A DNA stretch of 64,000 bases from CALBPI01 sp038524795 (GCA_038524795.1 JBCBIJ010000005.1:186001-250000); one strand, 5' to 3'. Numbered from the stretch's first letter, positions 45,829-54,685 are shown. The notes: a model not told the origin generated them from the sequence alone. Translations and numbers: made by a program.

Positions 45829-46478
45829 GTTCCCGGGAAGGCATCGGCATGACGTCGATGCGCACGCGCGAGCGGCTGGTGCGGCGGCTGCAGGAACAGG
45901 GCATTCGTGCGCCGGCGGTGTTGGGTCGCATCCGTGACGTGCCGCGCCACCTGTTCATGGACGAGGCACTCGCGAGCCGCGCTTACGAGGATACGGCGCT
46001 GCCCATCGGGCTCGGACAAACGATCAGCCAGCCTTACGTGGTGGCGCGGATGACCGAGGCACTAATCGAGGCGGGCGCGCCCGATAACGTGCTCGAAGTG
46101 GGCACGGGCTGTGGCTACCAGACCGCTGTGCTCGCGCCGCTCGTGGGCAAGGTGTTCTCGGTGGAATATCTGAAGCCGCTGTTGCGCAAGGCGCGCCAGA
46201 ATGTGGCGGCGCTCGGTCTTTACAACGTGCGCTACCGGCAAGGCGATGGCTGGCAGGGCTGGCCCAAGTACGCGCCCTACGACGGCATTATCGTGGCAGC
46301 GGCGCCGGAACTCATTCCAACGGCGCTACTCGAACAGCTGGCAGAGGGCGGGCGCATGGTGTTGCCCGTGGGGCCGCCGCGCAATCAGCGTCTGTTGCGC
46401 ATTACGCGGACAGACAATGACTATCGACAGGAAGACCTGGGCGGTGTGAGTTTCGTCCCGCTGGTCCGATCAACCTGA
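45825..46478 (+). CDS. pcm: Protein-L-isoaspartate O-methyltransferase
   Basis: Pcm repairs isoaspartyl damage by SAM-dependent methylation. Motifs: LPIGLGQTISQPYVVARM before the SAM site, VLEVGTGCGYQTAVLA (motif I), then YDGIIVAAAP and LPVGPPRNQRLL. Length 217 aa from GTG at 45825 (E. coli 208); ATG at 45849 is an alternative. It is coupled to surE, as in E. coli. Confidence 0.95.
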   Translation: MSSREGIGMTSMRTRERLVRRLQEQGIRAPAVLGRIRDVPRHLFMDEALASRAYEDTALPIGLGQTISQPYVVARMTEALIEAGAPDNVLEVGTGCGYQTAVLAPLVGKVFSVEYLKPLLRKARQNVAALGLYNVRYRQGDGWQGWPKYAPYDGIIVAAAPELIPTALLEQLAEGGRMVLPVGPPRNQRLLRITRTDNDYRQEDLGGVSFVPLVRST

Positions 46479-46488
46479 GGCAGCCACC

Positions 46489-47070
46489 GTGAAACTGTTC
46501 ACGCCGCTCTACGACTGGGTGCTGGAACGCGCACGCCACCGGCACGCCGTGTACTGGCTGGGTGCGCTCAGTTTCGCGGAGTCATCGTTCTTCCCGATTC
46601 CACCCGACGTCATGCTCGCCCCCATGGCGCTGGCCAAGCGGGCGCGTGCGTTTTTTTATGCGGCTGTGACGACGGTCACCTCGGTGCTGGGCGGAATCCT
46701 CGGTTTCGCGATCGGCTGGTTTTTGCTGGCCTCAATCGAGCCTTGGTTGCTTGAGAGTCACTACGCGGAGCCCTATCTCACGGCGCAGCGCTGGTTTGAG
46801 GAATACGGCATCTGGATCGTCTTCGTCGCAGGCTTCTCGCCCATTCCTTACAAGGTGTTCACGATTGGGGCGGGCGCGGCCGCCATGAACTTTCCTGCGT
46901 TTGTGGTGGCGTCGCTGATCGGTCGTGGCGCGCGCTTTTTCTTGGTCGCAGGGCTTATGTACGCGGGTGGTCCTGAAGCAGCCCATCACCTGCGGCGCTA
47001 CGTCGATCTCATTGGCTGGGTGGTCGTGGTCGCAGTCGTGGCGGTAGTGGCGTGGATCGCCGTCACCTGA
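46489..47070 (+). CDS. YqaA/DedA-family (VTT domain) inner-membrane protein
   Basis: This is a 193-aa integral membrane protein with about five hydrophobic segments. It has the VTT/SNARE-associated family motifs: an N-terminal ESSFFPIPPDV, then VAGFSPIPYKVFTIGAGAAAM and SLIGRGARFFLV. Members are thought to move undecaprenyl phosphate or phospholipids across the membrane; the YqaA branch itself is uncharacterised. A yqaA-type gene between pcm and nlpD is found in several gammaproteobacteria. The start is GTG at 46489. The 3' end overlaps nlpD by 19 bases. Confidence 0.85.
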   Translation: MKLFTPLYDWVLERARHRHAVYWLGALSFAESSFFPIPPDVMLAPMALAKRARAFFYAAVTTVTSVLGGILGFAIGWFLLASIEPWLLESHYAEPYLTAQRWFEEYGIWIVFVAGFSPIPYKVFTIGAGAAAMNFPAFVVASLIGRGARFFLVAGLMYAGGPEAAHHLRRYVDLIGWVVVVAVVAVVAWIAVT

Positions 47071-47741
47071 TCACAGGACTCGCGGGCGTTGTGCTCGCGG
47101 GCTGCGGTGGCAAGGCGTTCAACTGGGAGGCGCCGCCGCAGACCGAGCGTGTGCCCTCAAAGGGCACCTACACGGTGCGGTCCGGGGACACGCTCTACAG
47201 CATCGCGTTCCGCTATGGGCTCGACCACCGGCAGCTCTCGCGCTGGAACGGGCTCAACGATGCGACCTTGATCTACCCCGGGCAGTGCCTGCGGCTCACG
47301 CAGCCGCCCGCGGCGGCGAATCAGTCGCGGGCCCGGCCGCCGGCGCGCCAGCCCGTGCCCGTGTCGAAGCTCGACTGGGCGTGGCCGACAGCCGGGCGGG
47401 TTGTGGCGCGGTTCGACTTGGACGCGCAGGTGCCGCGCACAGGCATCCTCATCGGTGGGCAACCCGGGCAACCCGTTCGCGCTGCGGCGCCAGGGCAGGT
47501 TGTGTACTCGGGCAGCGGCCTCAAGGGCTACGGCAAGCTCGTCATCGTGCAGCACGACCCCGTGTTTCTGAGTGCCTACGGACACAACGCCGCGTTGCTC
47601 GTCGCCGAGGGTGAGCGCGTTAACGCGGGTCAACGCATTGCGACGATGGGGGAAACGGGCGCGCAGCGCCCGCGGCTTCATTTCGAGGTTCGGCGTAACG
47701 GCCAGCCCGTAGACCCGATGCCGCTGTTGGGTGCGCGCTAG
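47052..47741 (+). CDS. nlpD: NlpD-like lipoprotein, LysM plus degenerate LytM (M23) domain
   Basis: NlpD activates the cell-separation amidase AmiC. A lipobox VLAGC puts the lipidated cysteine at C18; residues 19-20 are Gly, consistent with outer-membrane sorting. A LysM domain follows (about 39-84, YTVRSGDTLYSIAFRYG), then a Pro/Ala linker and a LytM domain (about 108-225). The LytM zinc residues are missing: the usual HxGxD segment reads GILIGGQPG, and the HxH segment reads PRLHFEV. It is therefore an activator, not a peptidase, as in E. coli NlpD. At 229 aa it is short (E. coli 379). The start is GTG at 47052. No rpoS follows. Confidence 0.88.
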   Translation: MDRRHLITGLAGVVLAGCGGKAFNWEAPPQTERVPSKGTYTVRSGDTLYSIAFRYGLDHRQLSRWNGLNDATLIYPGQCLRLTQPPAAANQSRARPPARQPVPVSKLDWAWPTAGRVVARFDLDAQVPRTGILIGGQPGQPVRAAAPGQVVYSGSGLKGYGKLVIVQHDPVFLSAYGHNAALLVAEGERVNAGQRIATMGETGAQRPRLHFEVRRNGQPVDPMPLLGAR

Positions 47742-48113
47742 CTAGCCCGCGCGCACCAGTGCCAGTACGACGCGACGCCCTTCAGCCAGCATGACGTTGA
47801 AGGTGCGCACGGCCGCGCCGTCATTCATGACTTCGATGCCGACCCCGGCGCGCATGACCGTGCGCATCGCTGCAGCGTCTGGGAACTGCACGCGTTCGCC
47901 AGCGGCGAGCAGAATCGTCTCGGGCTCGAGTGCCACGAGCCGCGCCAGGAGTGCCTCGTCGAGCGCGCTGACGTCGTCGCACTGCCAGTCGGTCAGGATG
48001 CTGTCGCCCGTGATGGCCAGGCTGCCGCGGTAGTCGCTGCCGGCGATACGAACGCTGTCGGGCGCGTAGCGCGTGATGGCGTGGCGCGGTGTGTCTTCGC
48101 GCGAAAACTGCAT
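47742..48113 (-). CDS. Mth938-domain (NDUFAF3-like) protein
   Basis: This is a 123-aa Mth938/DUF498 family protein. Typical segments are GSLAITGDSILTDW, EPETILLAAGERVQFPD and the end TFNVMLAEGRRVVLALV. The mitochondrial relative NDUFAF3 assists complex I assembly; the bacterial role is unknown. The ATG at 48113 has GAGGAC upstream as ribosome site; longer in-frame starts add unconserved sequence. It converges on nlpD with no gap and is divergent from the RpfE-like gene, occupying the place where rpoS usually follows nlpD. Confidence 0.85.
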   Translation of the reverse strand: MQFSREDTPRHAITRYAPDSVRIAGSDYRGSLAITGDSILTDWQCDDVSALDEALLARLVALEPETILLAAGERVQFPDAAAMRTVMRAGVGIEVMNDGAAVRTFNVMLAEGRRVVLALVRAG

Positions 48114-48194
48114 GGTGTCCTCGGTGGTCGGTGCGGCGCGCGCGACGGAGTGTGCACCGTTACAATGCGCTGCCGTGATGCTCTCAATTATGCC

Positions 48195-49064
48195 ATGAAG
48201 CTGCCCGCGAGCCTGCCGCGCCAAGCGGCCGCCGTCGTCGCCCCCGCGCTACGCGCCGCCGAGCTCGACCACTGGGCGCGGGACGGCTGGCGCGCCACCC
48301 GGAACCCGCGTGTCTTGCGCGATCTGGACGATGCCCGCGCGCGTTACTCGGCGGTGCGCGCGAAGGCTGATGGCATCGCGGCGCCGTGGGTGTGCGCCAT
48401 CGATCCCGTGCGCTTCACGGCAGACATGCGCGACGTTCGGCTGAGCGCCTGGCCACTCGATGACCTCGATGCAGGCGCCGCCGCCACGCTGCACGCTTGC
48501 GTTGCCGAGTTGCTGGCGGGTGACGATGACCCGCGATTGCGTCGACTCGAGCTGGTCATGGCGTCGCCATCGCGCTGGTATCTCGTGGGCGATCTTGACG
48601 ATGCGCTTGTGTTTCATGTCGCAGCTGCAGACTGCCTTCTCGGACACGCGCTGCGCAGACACAAGCCTGCGGGTGTCGACGGGCGGCTCGTGCAACGTCT
48701 GAGCACAGAGCTCCAGATGTTGTGTCATGCGCAAAGCGCTGCGGTGTCGGGCTTTTGGTTGTCCGCGCCCGGTGGTTTGCCCGAGTTAACGCCGCGATCA
48801 CTACCCGCGCTTGCCAGTGACGACCCGTTCTGGCGTGGGTGCTGGTCGCTGCTCGCGCCTGAAGTCGCTGTCGCAGAGGGACCCGTCGACGATATCGTCC
48901 CCGTCGGACAGGTGGTTGCGGTCGACTCGGGCGCCGCCACGCGCATGATTCGCAATGCGCTGTCCCGCTCTGATCTGTGTCGACTGACTGTCGTCGCCGG
49001 TGATGACACCGTCACGCTTTCGCGCGGCGGCTGGCGTGGCCTGTTCGGCGGGCGCGGCACATGA
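48195..49064 (+). CDS. RpfE-like / phosphoglycerate-mutase-related protein of unknown function
   Basis: The 289-aa protein resembles the family found immediately upstream of recJ in Xanthomonas (RpfE) and other proteobacteria, often labelled a cofactor-independent phosphoglycerate mutase homologue. Recognisable parts are the middle segment DDLDAGAAATLHACVAELL, ASPSRWYLV, and a late RLSTELQMLCH. I see no complete catalytic motif set of the alkaline phosphatase/iPGM superfamily, so enzymatic activity is doubtful. The ATG at 48195 is chosen; a TACAAT hexamer lies at 48161-48166. The stop overlaps the recJ ATG by 4 bases. Identification is by partial pattern and synteny. Confidence 0.55.
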   Translation: MKLPASLPRQAAAVVAPALRAAELDHWARDGWRATRNPRVLRDLDDARARYSAVRAKADGIAAPWVCAIDPVRFTADMRDVRLSAWPLDDLDAGAAATLHACVAELLAGDDDPRLRRLELVMASPSRWYLVGDLDDALVFHVAAADCLLGHALRRHKPAGVDGRLVQRLSTELQMLCHAQSAAVSGFWLSAPGGLPELTPRSLPALASDDPFWRGCWSLLAPEVAVAEGPVDDIVPVGQVVAVDSGAATRMIRNALSRSDLCRLTVVAGDDTVTLSRGGWRGLFGGRGT

Positions 49065-50800
49065 CCGGGCGCACCGATCCTCTGCCACTGGCAGTGCGGC
49101 CGGTCGCCGCGCATACGCTCCAAGGCGTTGACCCCGTGATTGCGCGTGTGCTCGCGGCGCGCGGTATGACGCGGCCAGGAGACATCGAGCTTAGTCTCGC
49201 TCGGCTGGCCCCGGTCGGAACACTCGGCGGCGTCGAAGCGGCTGCGGATTTGCTGCTGGAGCACCGTAGTGGCCGCGTTATCGTGGTCGGCGATTTTGAC
49301 GCTGACGGCGCCACGAGCACGGCCCTGGTGTTGCGCTGCCTGCGCGCCTTTGGCTTCGTGAACACGGACTTCCTCGTGCCCAATCGGTTCGACTACGGCT
49401 ACGGGCTCAGCCCTGAGATCGTCGATGTCGCGGCGCAGTCAGCGCCGGACCTTATTGTGACTGTTGATAACGGTATCTCGAGCGTCGCAGGCGTCGCCCG
49501 AGCCCGCGAGCTCGGTATTCGCGTGTTGGTCACCGACCACCACCTGCCGCCTGAGGTACTGCCCGAGGCCGATGTCATCGTCAATCCAAACGCGCAGGGC
49601 GACGACTACCCGAGCAAGTTCCTGGCGGGCGTTGGCGTAGCGTTTTGCGTGATGGTGGCGCTCGCACGCCGGGTCGGAGCGGCCCATCCAGAGCTGACCC
49701 GTCTGCCGGCACGGTTTCTAGATCTCGTCGCGCTTGGCACCGTGGCAGATGTCGTGCCACTGGATCACAACAATCGGATCCTCGTGCATGCGGGGCTGCA
49801 GCGCATTCGATCGGGCGCGTCGGTGCCCGGCATCCGCGCGCTCATCGATGTGGCGGGCCGCCGTCATGGCGATTGCGTTGCGAGCGATCTCGGATTCGCC
49901 GTGGGGCCGCGTCTCAACGCCGCGGGTCGGCTCGAAGACATGGCGATCGGCATTCGCTGTTTGCTCACTGATGACGCTGATGAGGCCGCGCGACTGGCGT
50001 TGGAACTCGACACCATCAATCGAGCGCGGCGCGAGGTCGAGGCCGATATGCAGGATTCGGCGCTTGCGGCCGTTGCCGCCATCGAGGATGCGGCAGGTCT
50101 GCCTCCTTGCGTGTGTCTGCACCAAGCCGACTGGCACCAGGGCATTGTGGGTCTCGTGGCGTCGCGTGTGCGCGAGCGTGTGCACCGCCCTGTGTTTGCA
50201 TTTGCGGACGAGGGCGACGGCCGACTCAAGGGCTCGGGCCGTTCAATCCCCGGCGTGCACTTGCGCGATGTGCTCGCGGCCGTAGACAGTCAGGCACCGG
50301 GTCTCATCGACAAGTTAGGTGGCCACGCCATGGCTGCGGGGCTGAGCCTGTCAGCAGACGCGCTGCCCGACTTTGAAGCGCGAATCAGTGCGGCCGTCGC
50401 AGCGGTGCACCCCGAAGTCGGTCGCGCCCCCAACCGACTCACGGACGGCGCGCTGCAGGCGCATGAGCTGACACTCACGCTCGCAGAAGCACTGCGCACC
50501 GTGACGCCCTGGGGGCAGGGCTGTCCCGAGCCCGTGTTCCAGGGCTGCTTCGCCGTCGCGTCGAGCCGCGTGGTCGGCGAGCGACACCTCAAGCTGGCAC
50601 TTGCCGGCGGTCTCGAGGCGATTGCATTCAACCAGGCGGATGACCCGTTGCCCACTACAGGGGAGTGGCTCGAGCTGGCCTACCGGCTCGACGTCAACAC
50701 CTGGCGTGACAGCCGCAAACTGCAGCTTGTGGTGGAGCAATGGCAACGGGAGCGAAGGCCCGCGGACGACCCTCCGCGTGGTACGCTACGCGGCTTTTGA
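49061..50800 (+). CDS. recJ: Single-stranded-DNA-specific exonuclease RecJ
   Basis: RecJ is a 5'-3' exonuclease in RecF-pathway recombination and mismatch repair. The DHH-family motifs are visible: motif I VVGDFDADGATS with D78, D80 and D82; TVDNGISS; DHH at 159-161 (VTDHHLPPEV); then GTVADVVPL, the DHHA1 domain with GLSLSADALP, and a C-terminal OB fold. Length 579 aa (E. coli 577). The ATG overlaps the previous stop. Confidence 0.96.
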   Translation: MTGRTDPLPLAVRPVAAHTLQGVDPVIARVLAARGMTRPGDIELSLARLAPVGTLGGVEAAADLLLEHRSGRVIVVGDFDADGATSTALVLRCLRAFGFVNTDFLVPNRFDYGYGLSPEIVDVAAQSAPDLIVTVDNGISSVAGVARARELGIRVLVTDHHLPPEVLPEADVIVNPNAQGDDYPSKFLAGVGVAFCVMVALARRVGAAHPELTRLPARFLDLVALGTVADVVPLDHNNRILVHAGLQRIRSGASVPGIRALIDVAGRRHGDCVASDLGFAVGPRLNAAGRLEDMAIGIRCLLTDDADEAARLALELDTINRARREVEADMQDSALAAVAAIEDAAGLPPCVCLHQADWHQGIVGLVASRVRERVHRPVFAFADEGDGRLKGSGRSIPGVHLRDVLAAVDSQAPGLIDKLGGHAMAAGLSLSADALPDFEARISAAVAAVHPEVGRAPNRLTDGALQAHELTLTLAEALRTVTPWGQGCPEPVFQGCFAVASSRVVGERHLKLALAGGLEAIAFNQADDPLPTTGEWLELAYRLDVNTWRDSRKLQLVVEQWQRERRPADDPPRGTLRGF

Positions 50801-50822
50801 ATCTGCCGAGGCTCGCCAGGAC

Positions 50823-51918
50823 ATGGAAACAAACGCCATCCGCCAGACCATTGAAGACCTACGCGACCGTTCGGAGTCGCTCAGGGGGTATCTTTGACTA
50901 CGCGGGACGCAAAGAGCGACTCGACGAAGTTCTGAGAGAACTCGAAGACCCCACGGTCTGGAACGAGCCCGATCGTGCGCAGGCGTTGGGCCAGGAGCGC
51001 AGTGAACTCGAGGCCGTGGTGACCTCGCTCGACACCGTAACCTCGCGGCTCGAAGACAGCGACGGCTTGCTGGAGCTCGCCATCGAGGAAGATGATGAAG
51101 CCACTGTCGAGGAAATCGTTGCCGATCTTGGTGAGGTTGAAACGGCGGTCGCCGCGCTTGAGTTTCGACGCATGTTTTCCGGCGAGCAGGATGCCTCGCC
51201 CGCGTTCGTGGATATCCAGTCGGGTGCCGGTGGCACCGAGGCGCAGGACTGGGCCGACATGCTGTTACGCATGTACCTGAAATGGGCTGAGAGCCATGGC
51301 TTCAAGGCAGAGCTCGTTGAGGCCTCCGACGGCGAAGTGGCGGGCATTAAGAGTGCGACGATTCGCGTTGAGGGTGATCACGCTTACGGTTGGCTGCGCA
51401 CGGAAACGGGTGTGCACCGGCTTGTACGTAAGTCGCCGTTCGACTCAGGCAACCGCAGGCACACGTCGTTTGCCTCCGTGTTCGTGTCGCCGGAGATCGA
51501 TGACAGCATCGAGATCGACATTGATCCGTCTGATCTGCGCATTGACGTTTACCGCGCCAGCGGCGCCGGCGGTCAGCACGTGAACCGCACCGAGTCAGCC
51601 GTACGCATCACGCACCTGCCGACCAACACGGTCGTGCAATGCCAGAATGATCGGTCGCAACACAAGAACAAGGCGACCGCCATGAAGCAGCTGCAGTCGA
51701 AGCTGTTCGAGCTCGAATTGCAGAAACGACGCAGCGAAACCCAGGCGCTCGAGGACAGCAAGGCCGACGTGGGCTGGGGCAGCCAGATCCGAAGCTACGT
51801 ACTCGACCAGTCGCGCATCAAAGATCTGCGCACGAACGTGGAGACGGGCAACACGCAGGCGGTGCTCGACGGCGGCCTGGACCCATTTATCGAAGCCAGT
51901 CTCAAACAGGGTTTGTAA
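50823..51918 (+). CDS. prfB: Peptide chain release factor 2 (programmed +1 frameshift)
   Basis: RF2 terminates translation at UGA and UAA. The gene is read as 50823-50894, then +1 from 50896 to 51918, giving 364 aa (E. coli 365). The first 24 codons end at CTT followed by an in-frame TGA (50895-50897), preceded by an internal AGGGGG. The main part has the anticodon-mimic tripeptide SPF (KSPFDSGNRR) and the catalytic GGQ (SGAGGQHVNRTESA). The ATG at 50823 starts METNAIRQTIEDLRDR. It follows recJ by 22 bases and precedes lysS by 2. Confidence 0.97.
50884..50897 (+). other. prfB programmed frameshift site
   Basis: AGGGGGTATCTTTGAC spans 50883-50898: an internal Shine-Dalgarno (AGGGGG), the slippery CTT and an in-frame TGA followed by C, a poor termination context. 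The same arrangement in E. coli prfB lets low RF2 levels favour +1 shifting, so RF2 controls its own synthesis. Confidence 0.95.
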
Positions 51919-51920
51919 GC

Positions 51921-53435
51921 ATGGCCGACCAGAAAGACGACACCGTTCGCGACGAAAACAAGCTCATTGCCGAGCGTCGCCGCAAACTCGATGTGCTGCG
52001 CGAGACGGGCAATGCCTACCCGAATGATTTTCGTCGCGACGTGCTCGCGGGTGACGTGCATGCGCGTTACGGCGAACTCGACGGCGATGCGCTCGAGGCC
52101 ACGCCGATCACTGTCAGTGTTGCAGGCCGCATGATGACCAAGCGCGTCATGGGCAAGGCGAGCTTTGTGAAAATTGCCGATCGCAGTGGCGAGATGCAGC
52201 TGTTCCTGCAGCGCGACAAATTGCCCGAAGGCGTCTATGCGGCGTTCAAGACCTGGGACCTCGGCGACATCGTTGCGGCAACAGGCGCGCTGTTCCGCAC
52301 ACGCACGGGCGAGCTCACGGTCGCCGTCGATGAACTGCGGCTGCTGACCAAGTCGCTGCGCCCGTTGCCCGAAAAGTGGCACGGTCTGACGGACACCGAG
52401 ACCCGTTACCGGCAGCGCTACGTGGACCTGATTATCAACGGCGAGTCGCGCGACGTGTTCCGCAAGCGTGCGCGCATCATCGGTTTCATTCGGAGCTTTC
52501 TTGAGGCGCGCGACTTCATGGAAGTGGAAACGCCCATGATGCAGACCACGCCCGGCGGCGCGATCGCGCGCCCGTTCGTGACGCACCACAACGCGCTCGA
52601 CATGTCGCTGTTCCTGCGCATTGCGCCCGAGCTCAATCTCAAGCGGCTTGTTGTCGGTGGCTTCGAGCGCGTCTACGAGATCAACCGCAACTTCAGGAAC
52701 GAAGGCTTGTCGACGCAGCACAACCCCGAGTTCACGATGCTCGAGCTCTATCAGGCCTATGCTGACTATCAGGATCTCATCGACTTGCTCGAAGCCATGA
52801 TTCGTGGCCTGGCCGAAGCGATTTGCGGCGGCACGACCGTGACCTGGCAGGGTGAGACTTACGATCTTGGCAAGCCGTTCGCACAGATCACGATCGAGGA
52901 CTCGATTGTGGATGCCGTTTCGGCGCTCGAACGCGACCGGCTTCGTGACATTGCACATCTGCGCGAGGTCGCGGAGTCGCTTCAGATTCCCGTCAAAGAG
53001 AGTTACGGCGCGGGCAAGCTGCAGATTGAGATCTTCGAGAAGGTGGTCGAGCCGAAACTCCGCGAGCCGACCTTCATGCTGCGCTACCCCGCTGAAGTGT
53101 CGCCGTTGTCACGGGCCAATGACTATGATCCGTTTGTCACGGATCGTTTCGAGCTGTTCATCGGTGGCCGCGAAATCGCGAATGGCTTCTCGGAGCTCAA
53201 CGACCCCGAAGACCAGGCCGCGCGTTTCCGGGCCCAGGTTGAGCAGCGGGGCGAGGGCGACGATGAAGCGATGCACTACGACGCGGACTACATCCGGGCG
53301 CTCGAGTACGGGCTGCCGCCTACAGCGGGTCTTGGGGTGGGCATCGACCGACTGGCGATGCTGCTCACTGACCAGGCCTCGATTCGCGACGTGCTCCTGT
53401 TCCCGCACATGCGGCCCGAGGCCGGCTCAGACTAG
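51921..53435 (+). CDS. lysS: Lysyl-tRNA synthetase (class II)
   Basis: LysS charges tRNA-Lys. The N-terminal OB-fold anticodon-binding domain (about 60-165, VAGRMMTKRVMGKASF) precedes the class IIb catalytic core, with motif 1 around RSFLEARDFMEVETP, motif 2 as FRNEGLSTQHNPEFTML and motif 3 as GLGVGIDRLAMLL. Length 504 aa (E. coli 505). The prfB-lysS pair is conserved. Its stop overlaps the antisense stop of ygfZ. Confidence 0.97.
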   Translation: MADQKDDTVRDENKLIAERRRKLDVLRETGNAYPNDFRRDVLAGDVHARYGELDGDALEATPITVSVAGRMMTKRVMGKASFVKIADRSGEMQLFLQRDKLPEGVYAAFKTWDLGDIVAATGALFRTRTGELTVAVDELRLLTKSLRPLPEKWHGLTDTETRYRQRYVDLIINGESRDVFRKRARIIGFIRSFLEARDFMEVETPMMQTTPGGAIARPFVTHHNALDMSLFLRIAPELNLKRLVVGGFERVYEINRNFRNEGLSTQHNPEFTMLELYQAYADYQDLIDLLEAMIRGLAEAICGGTTVTWQGETYDLGKPFAQITIEDSIVDAVSALERDRLRDIAHLREVAESLQIPVKESYGAGKLQIEIFEKVVEPKLREPTFMLRYPAEVSPLSRANDYDPFVTDRFELFIGGREIANGFSELNDPEDQAARFRAQVEQRGEGDDEAMHYDADYIRALEYGLPPTAGLGVGIDRLAMLLTDQASIRDVLLFPHMRPEAGSD

Positions 53436-54238
53436 GCGACGCGCTTGACGGCGCGGCCGTCGTCGAGGGTGAGGGGCGCACCGTCGTCTGCCACGGGTAA
53501 CACGGCCAGTGCTGAGTCGCCGCTGGCGGCGACGATGCGCCCGGCGGTTCGTTCCCCCGACTGAAGCGCGCTGCCTTCTTCCAGAGCACCTTCGCTGACA
53601 CGGACGCGCTGCGCTCGTCGCTTTACGGCGCCCAGGTGTTCTGTACGTGCCACGACCTCCTGGCCCGTGTAGCAGCCCTTGCTGAAGCTGATGGCGCCCA
53701 CGAGATCGAGTCCGAGCATGTGCGGCGTAAAGTCGCCGGTGGCCGCGGGACCCACGTCGGCGATACCTGCCGCGATACGCGCTGCACGCCACGTCGACGT
53801 GTCGAGCGTGTCTTCGGCTGCAGTCGCGGGCACAAGGTGCTCTGTGATGCCGCCGATCTGCCAGCTTAGTGCATCAGTGGGCGGGTGCTCTCGTGCCGCA
53901 TCAGCCAGTGGCGTCCAGTCCGTGTCAACGGTCTCGGCGACGAGTTTCAGGTCGTCGCAGGGCACCAGGTCGACGCGGGCACGCAGCCGGAACCGGAGCA
54001 CGTGCGTGAGCCAGGCCTGGGCCTGATCTGTCCGCAGCGCCAGCAACAGCCGGTCGCCGTGGCGGATGAGCGTCAGCACGGCGAGCACACGGCCCTTGGC
54101 GTCGCAACTGGCGGCGAGGCGAACGGGGAAGCTGGCATCGACGCGTCGGAGGTCTTGGGTGAGTTGGCCCTGCAGAAAATCGTCGCGGTCTTCGCCTGTA
54201 GCTTCAATCAGGGTGAGCCAGGAAGGGGAGGTATCCAT
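53432..54238 (-). CDS. ygfZ: tRNA-modifying/Fe-S biogenesis protein YgfZ (GcvT-like)
   Basis: YgfZ is a folate-binding protein that supports synthesis or repair of certain Fe-S enzymes, for example MiaB. The family hallmark KGCYTGQE is at about 187-194, with the conserved Cys C189. The N-terminal fold resembles the GcvT aminomethyltransferase (GQLTQDL, SCDAKGRVLAV). The ATG at 54238 gives 268 aa; an in-frame start at 54286 adds a Cys-rich stretch and is less likely. It lies beside the succinate dehydrogenase locus, itself Fe-S dependent. Confidence 0.92.
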   Translation of the reverse strand: MDTSPSWLTLIEATGEDRDDFLQGQLTQDLRRVDASFPVRLAASCDAKGRVLAVLTLIRHGDRLLLALRTDQAQAWLTHVLRFRLRARVDLVPCDDLKLVAETVDTDWTPLADAAREHPPTDALSWQIGGITEHLVPATAAEDTLDTSTWRAARIAAGIADVGPAATGDFTPHMLGLDLVGAISFSKGCYTGQEVVARTEHLGAVKRRAQRVRVSEGALEEGSALQSGERTAGRIVAASGDSALAVLPVADDGAPLTLDDGRAVKRVA

Positions 54239-54335
54239 CGCTAGGATTATAGGCCTGGCGCAACGATACAGGCGACACAGCCACAAAACAGGCCGCTGAC
54301 CACGCGCTGTCTAGACTTTTGTAGGGCCTCAGGCA

Positions 54336-54365
54336 CTGCCAACGCGCGGGGCGTTCTGGCATAAT
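54336..54365 (+). promoter_or_regulatory. Probable promoter of the sdhAF4/sdh locus
   Basis: CTGCCA (54336-54341) and CATAAT (54360-54365) are separated by 18 bases. Transcription would start at about 54372, the A of the sdhAF4 ATG, which would make that mRNA leaderless. Confidence 0.45.
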
Positions 54366-54371
54366 TTCGGT

Positions 54372-54566
54372 ATGAGCAAGACGCGCGATGACAGCGCTAA
54401 AACCGCGGACGATTCAACGCCTTCGCCACAGACCTACCGACCCGGAGAAGCTGCTGGGGACGCAGCGCAGACCGAGTCGAGGCCGCGTGAGATCGGCGGG
54501 CGCAAAGGCCCCGAACCCACACGTTACGGCGACTGGGAGAAGAACGGTCGGTGCATCGACTTCTAG
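54372..54566 (+). CDS. Succinate dehydrogenase assembly factor 4 homologue (DUF1674)
   Basis: This is a 64-aa protein whose last 26 residues carry the DUF1674/SdhAF4 signature: EIGGRKGPEPTRYGDW and then a C-terminal NGRCIDF. The first half is polar and disordered-looking. Mitochondrial SDHAF4 binds flavinated SdhA before it joins SdhB and protects it from oxidation; a similar role here is supported by the adjacent sdhCDAB genes. The family is common in alphaproteobacteria and mitochondria. No Shine-Dalgarno precedes the ATG; see the promoter at 54336-54365. Confidence 0.9.
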   Translation: MSKTRDDSAKTADDSTPSPQTYRPGEAAGDAAQTESRPREIGGRKGPEPTRYGDWEKNGRCIDF

Positions 54567-54664
54567 GCACCCGGCGCGACATAAAACGCCCCGACTTGGG
54601 GTCCACGAGATAGCGTGATCACTGCGCGGTGCCGTGCAGGGACGAATACGCCAAGAATGAACAT

Positions 54665-54685
54665 GCCGCGGTGCGATGCCGCGGC
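54665..54685 (+). repeat. Hairpin upstream of sdhC
   Basis: GCCGCGG (54665-54671) and CCGCGGC (54679-54685) form a perfect 7-bp stem with loop TGCGATG. It ends 28 bases before the sdhC ATG. No T-run follows. It could modulate sdhC translation or mark a processing site. The rest of the 54567-54713 gap shows nothing I can name. Confidence 0.4.
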
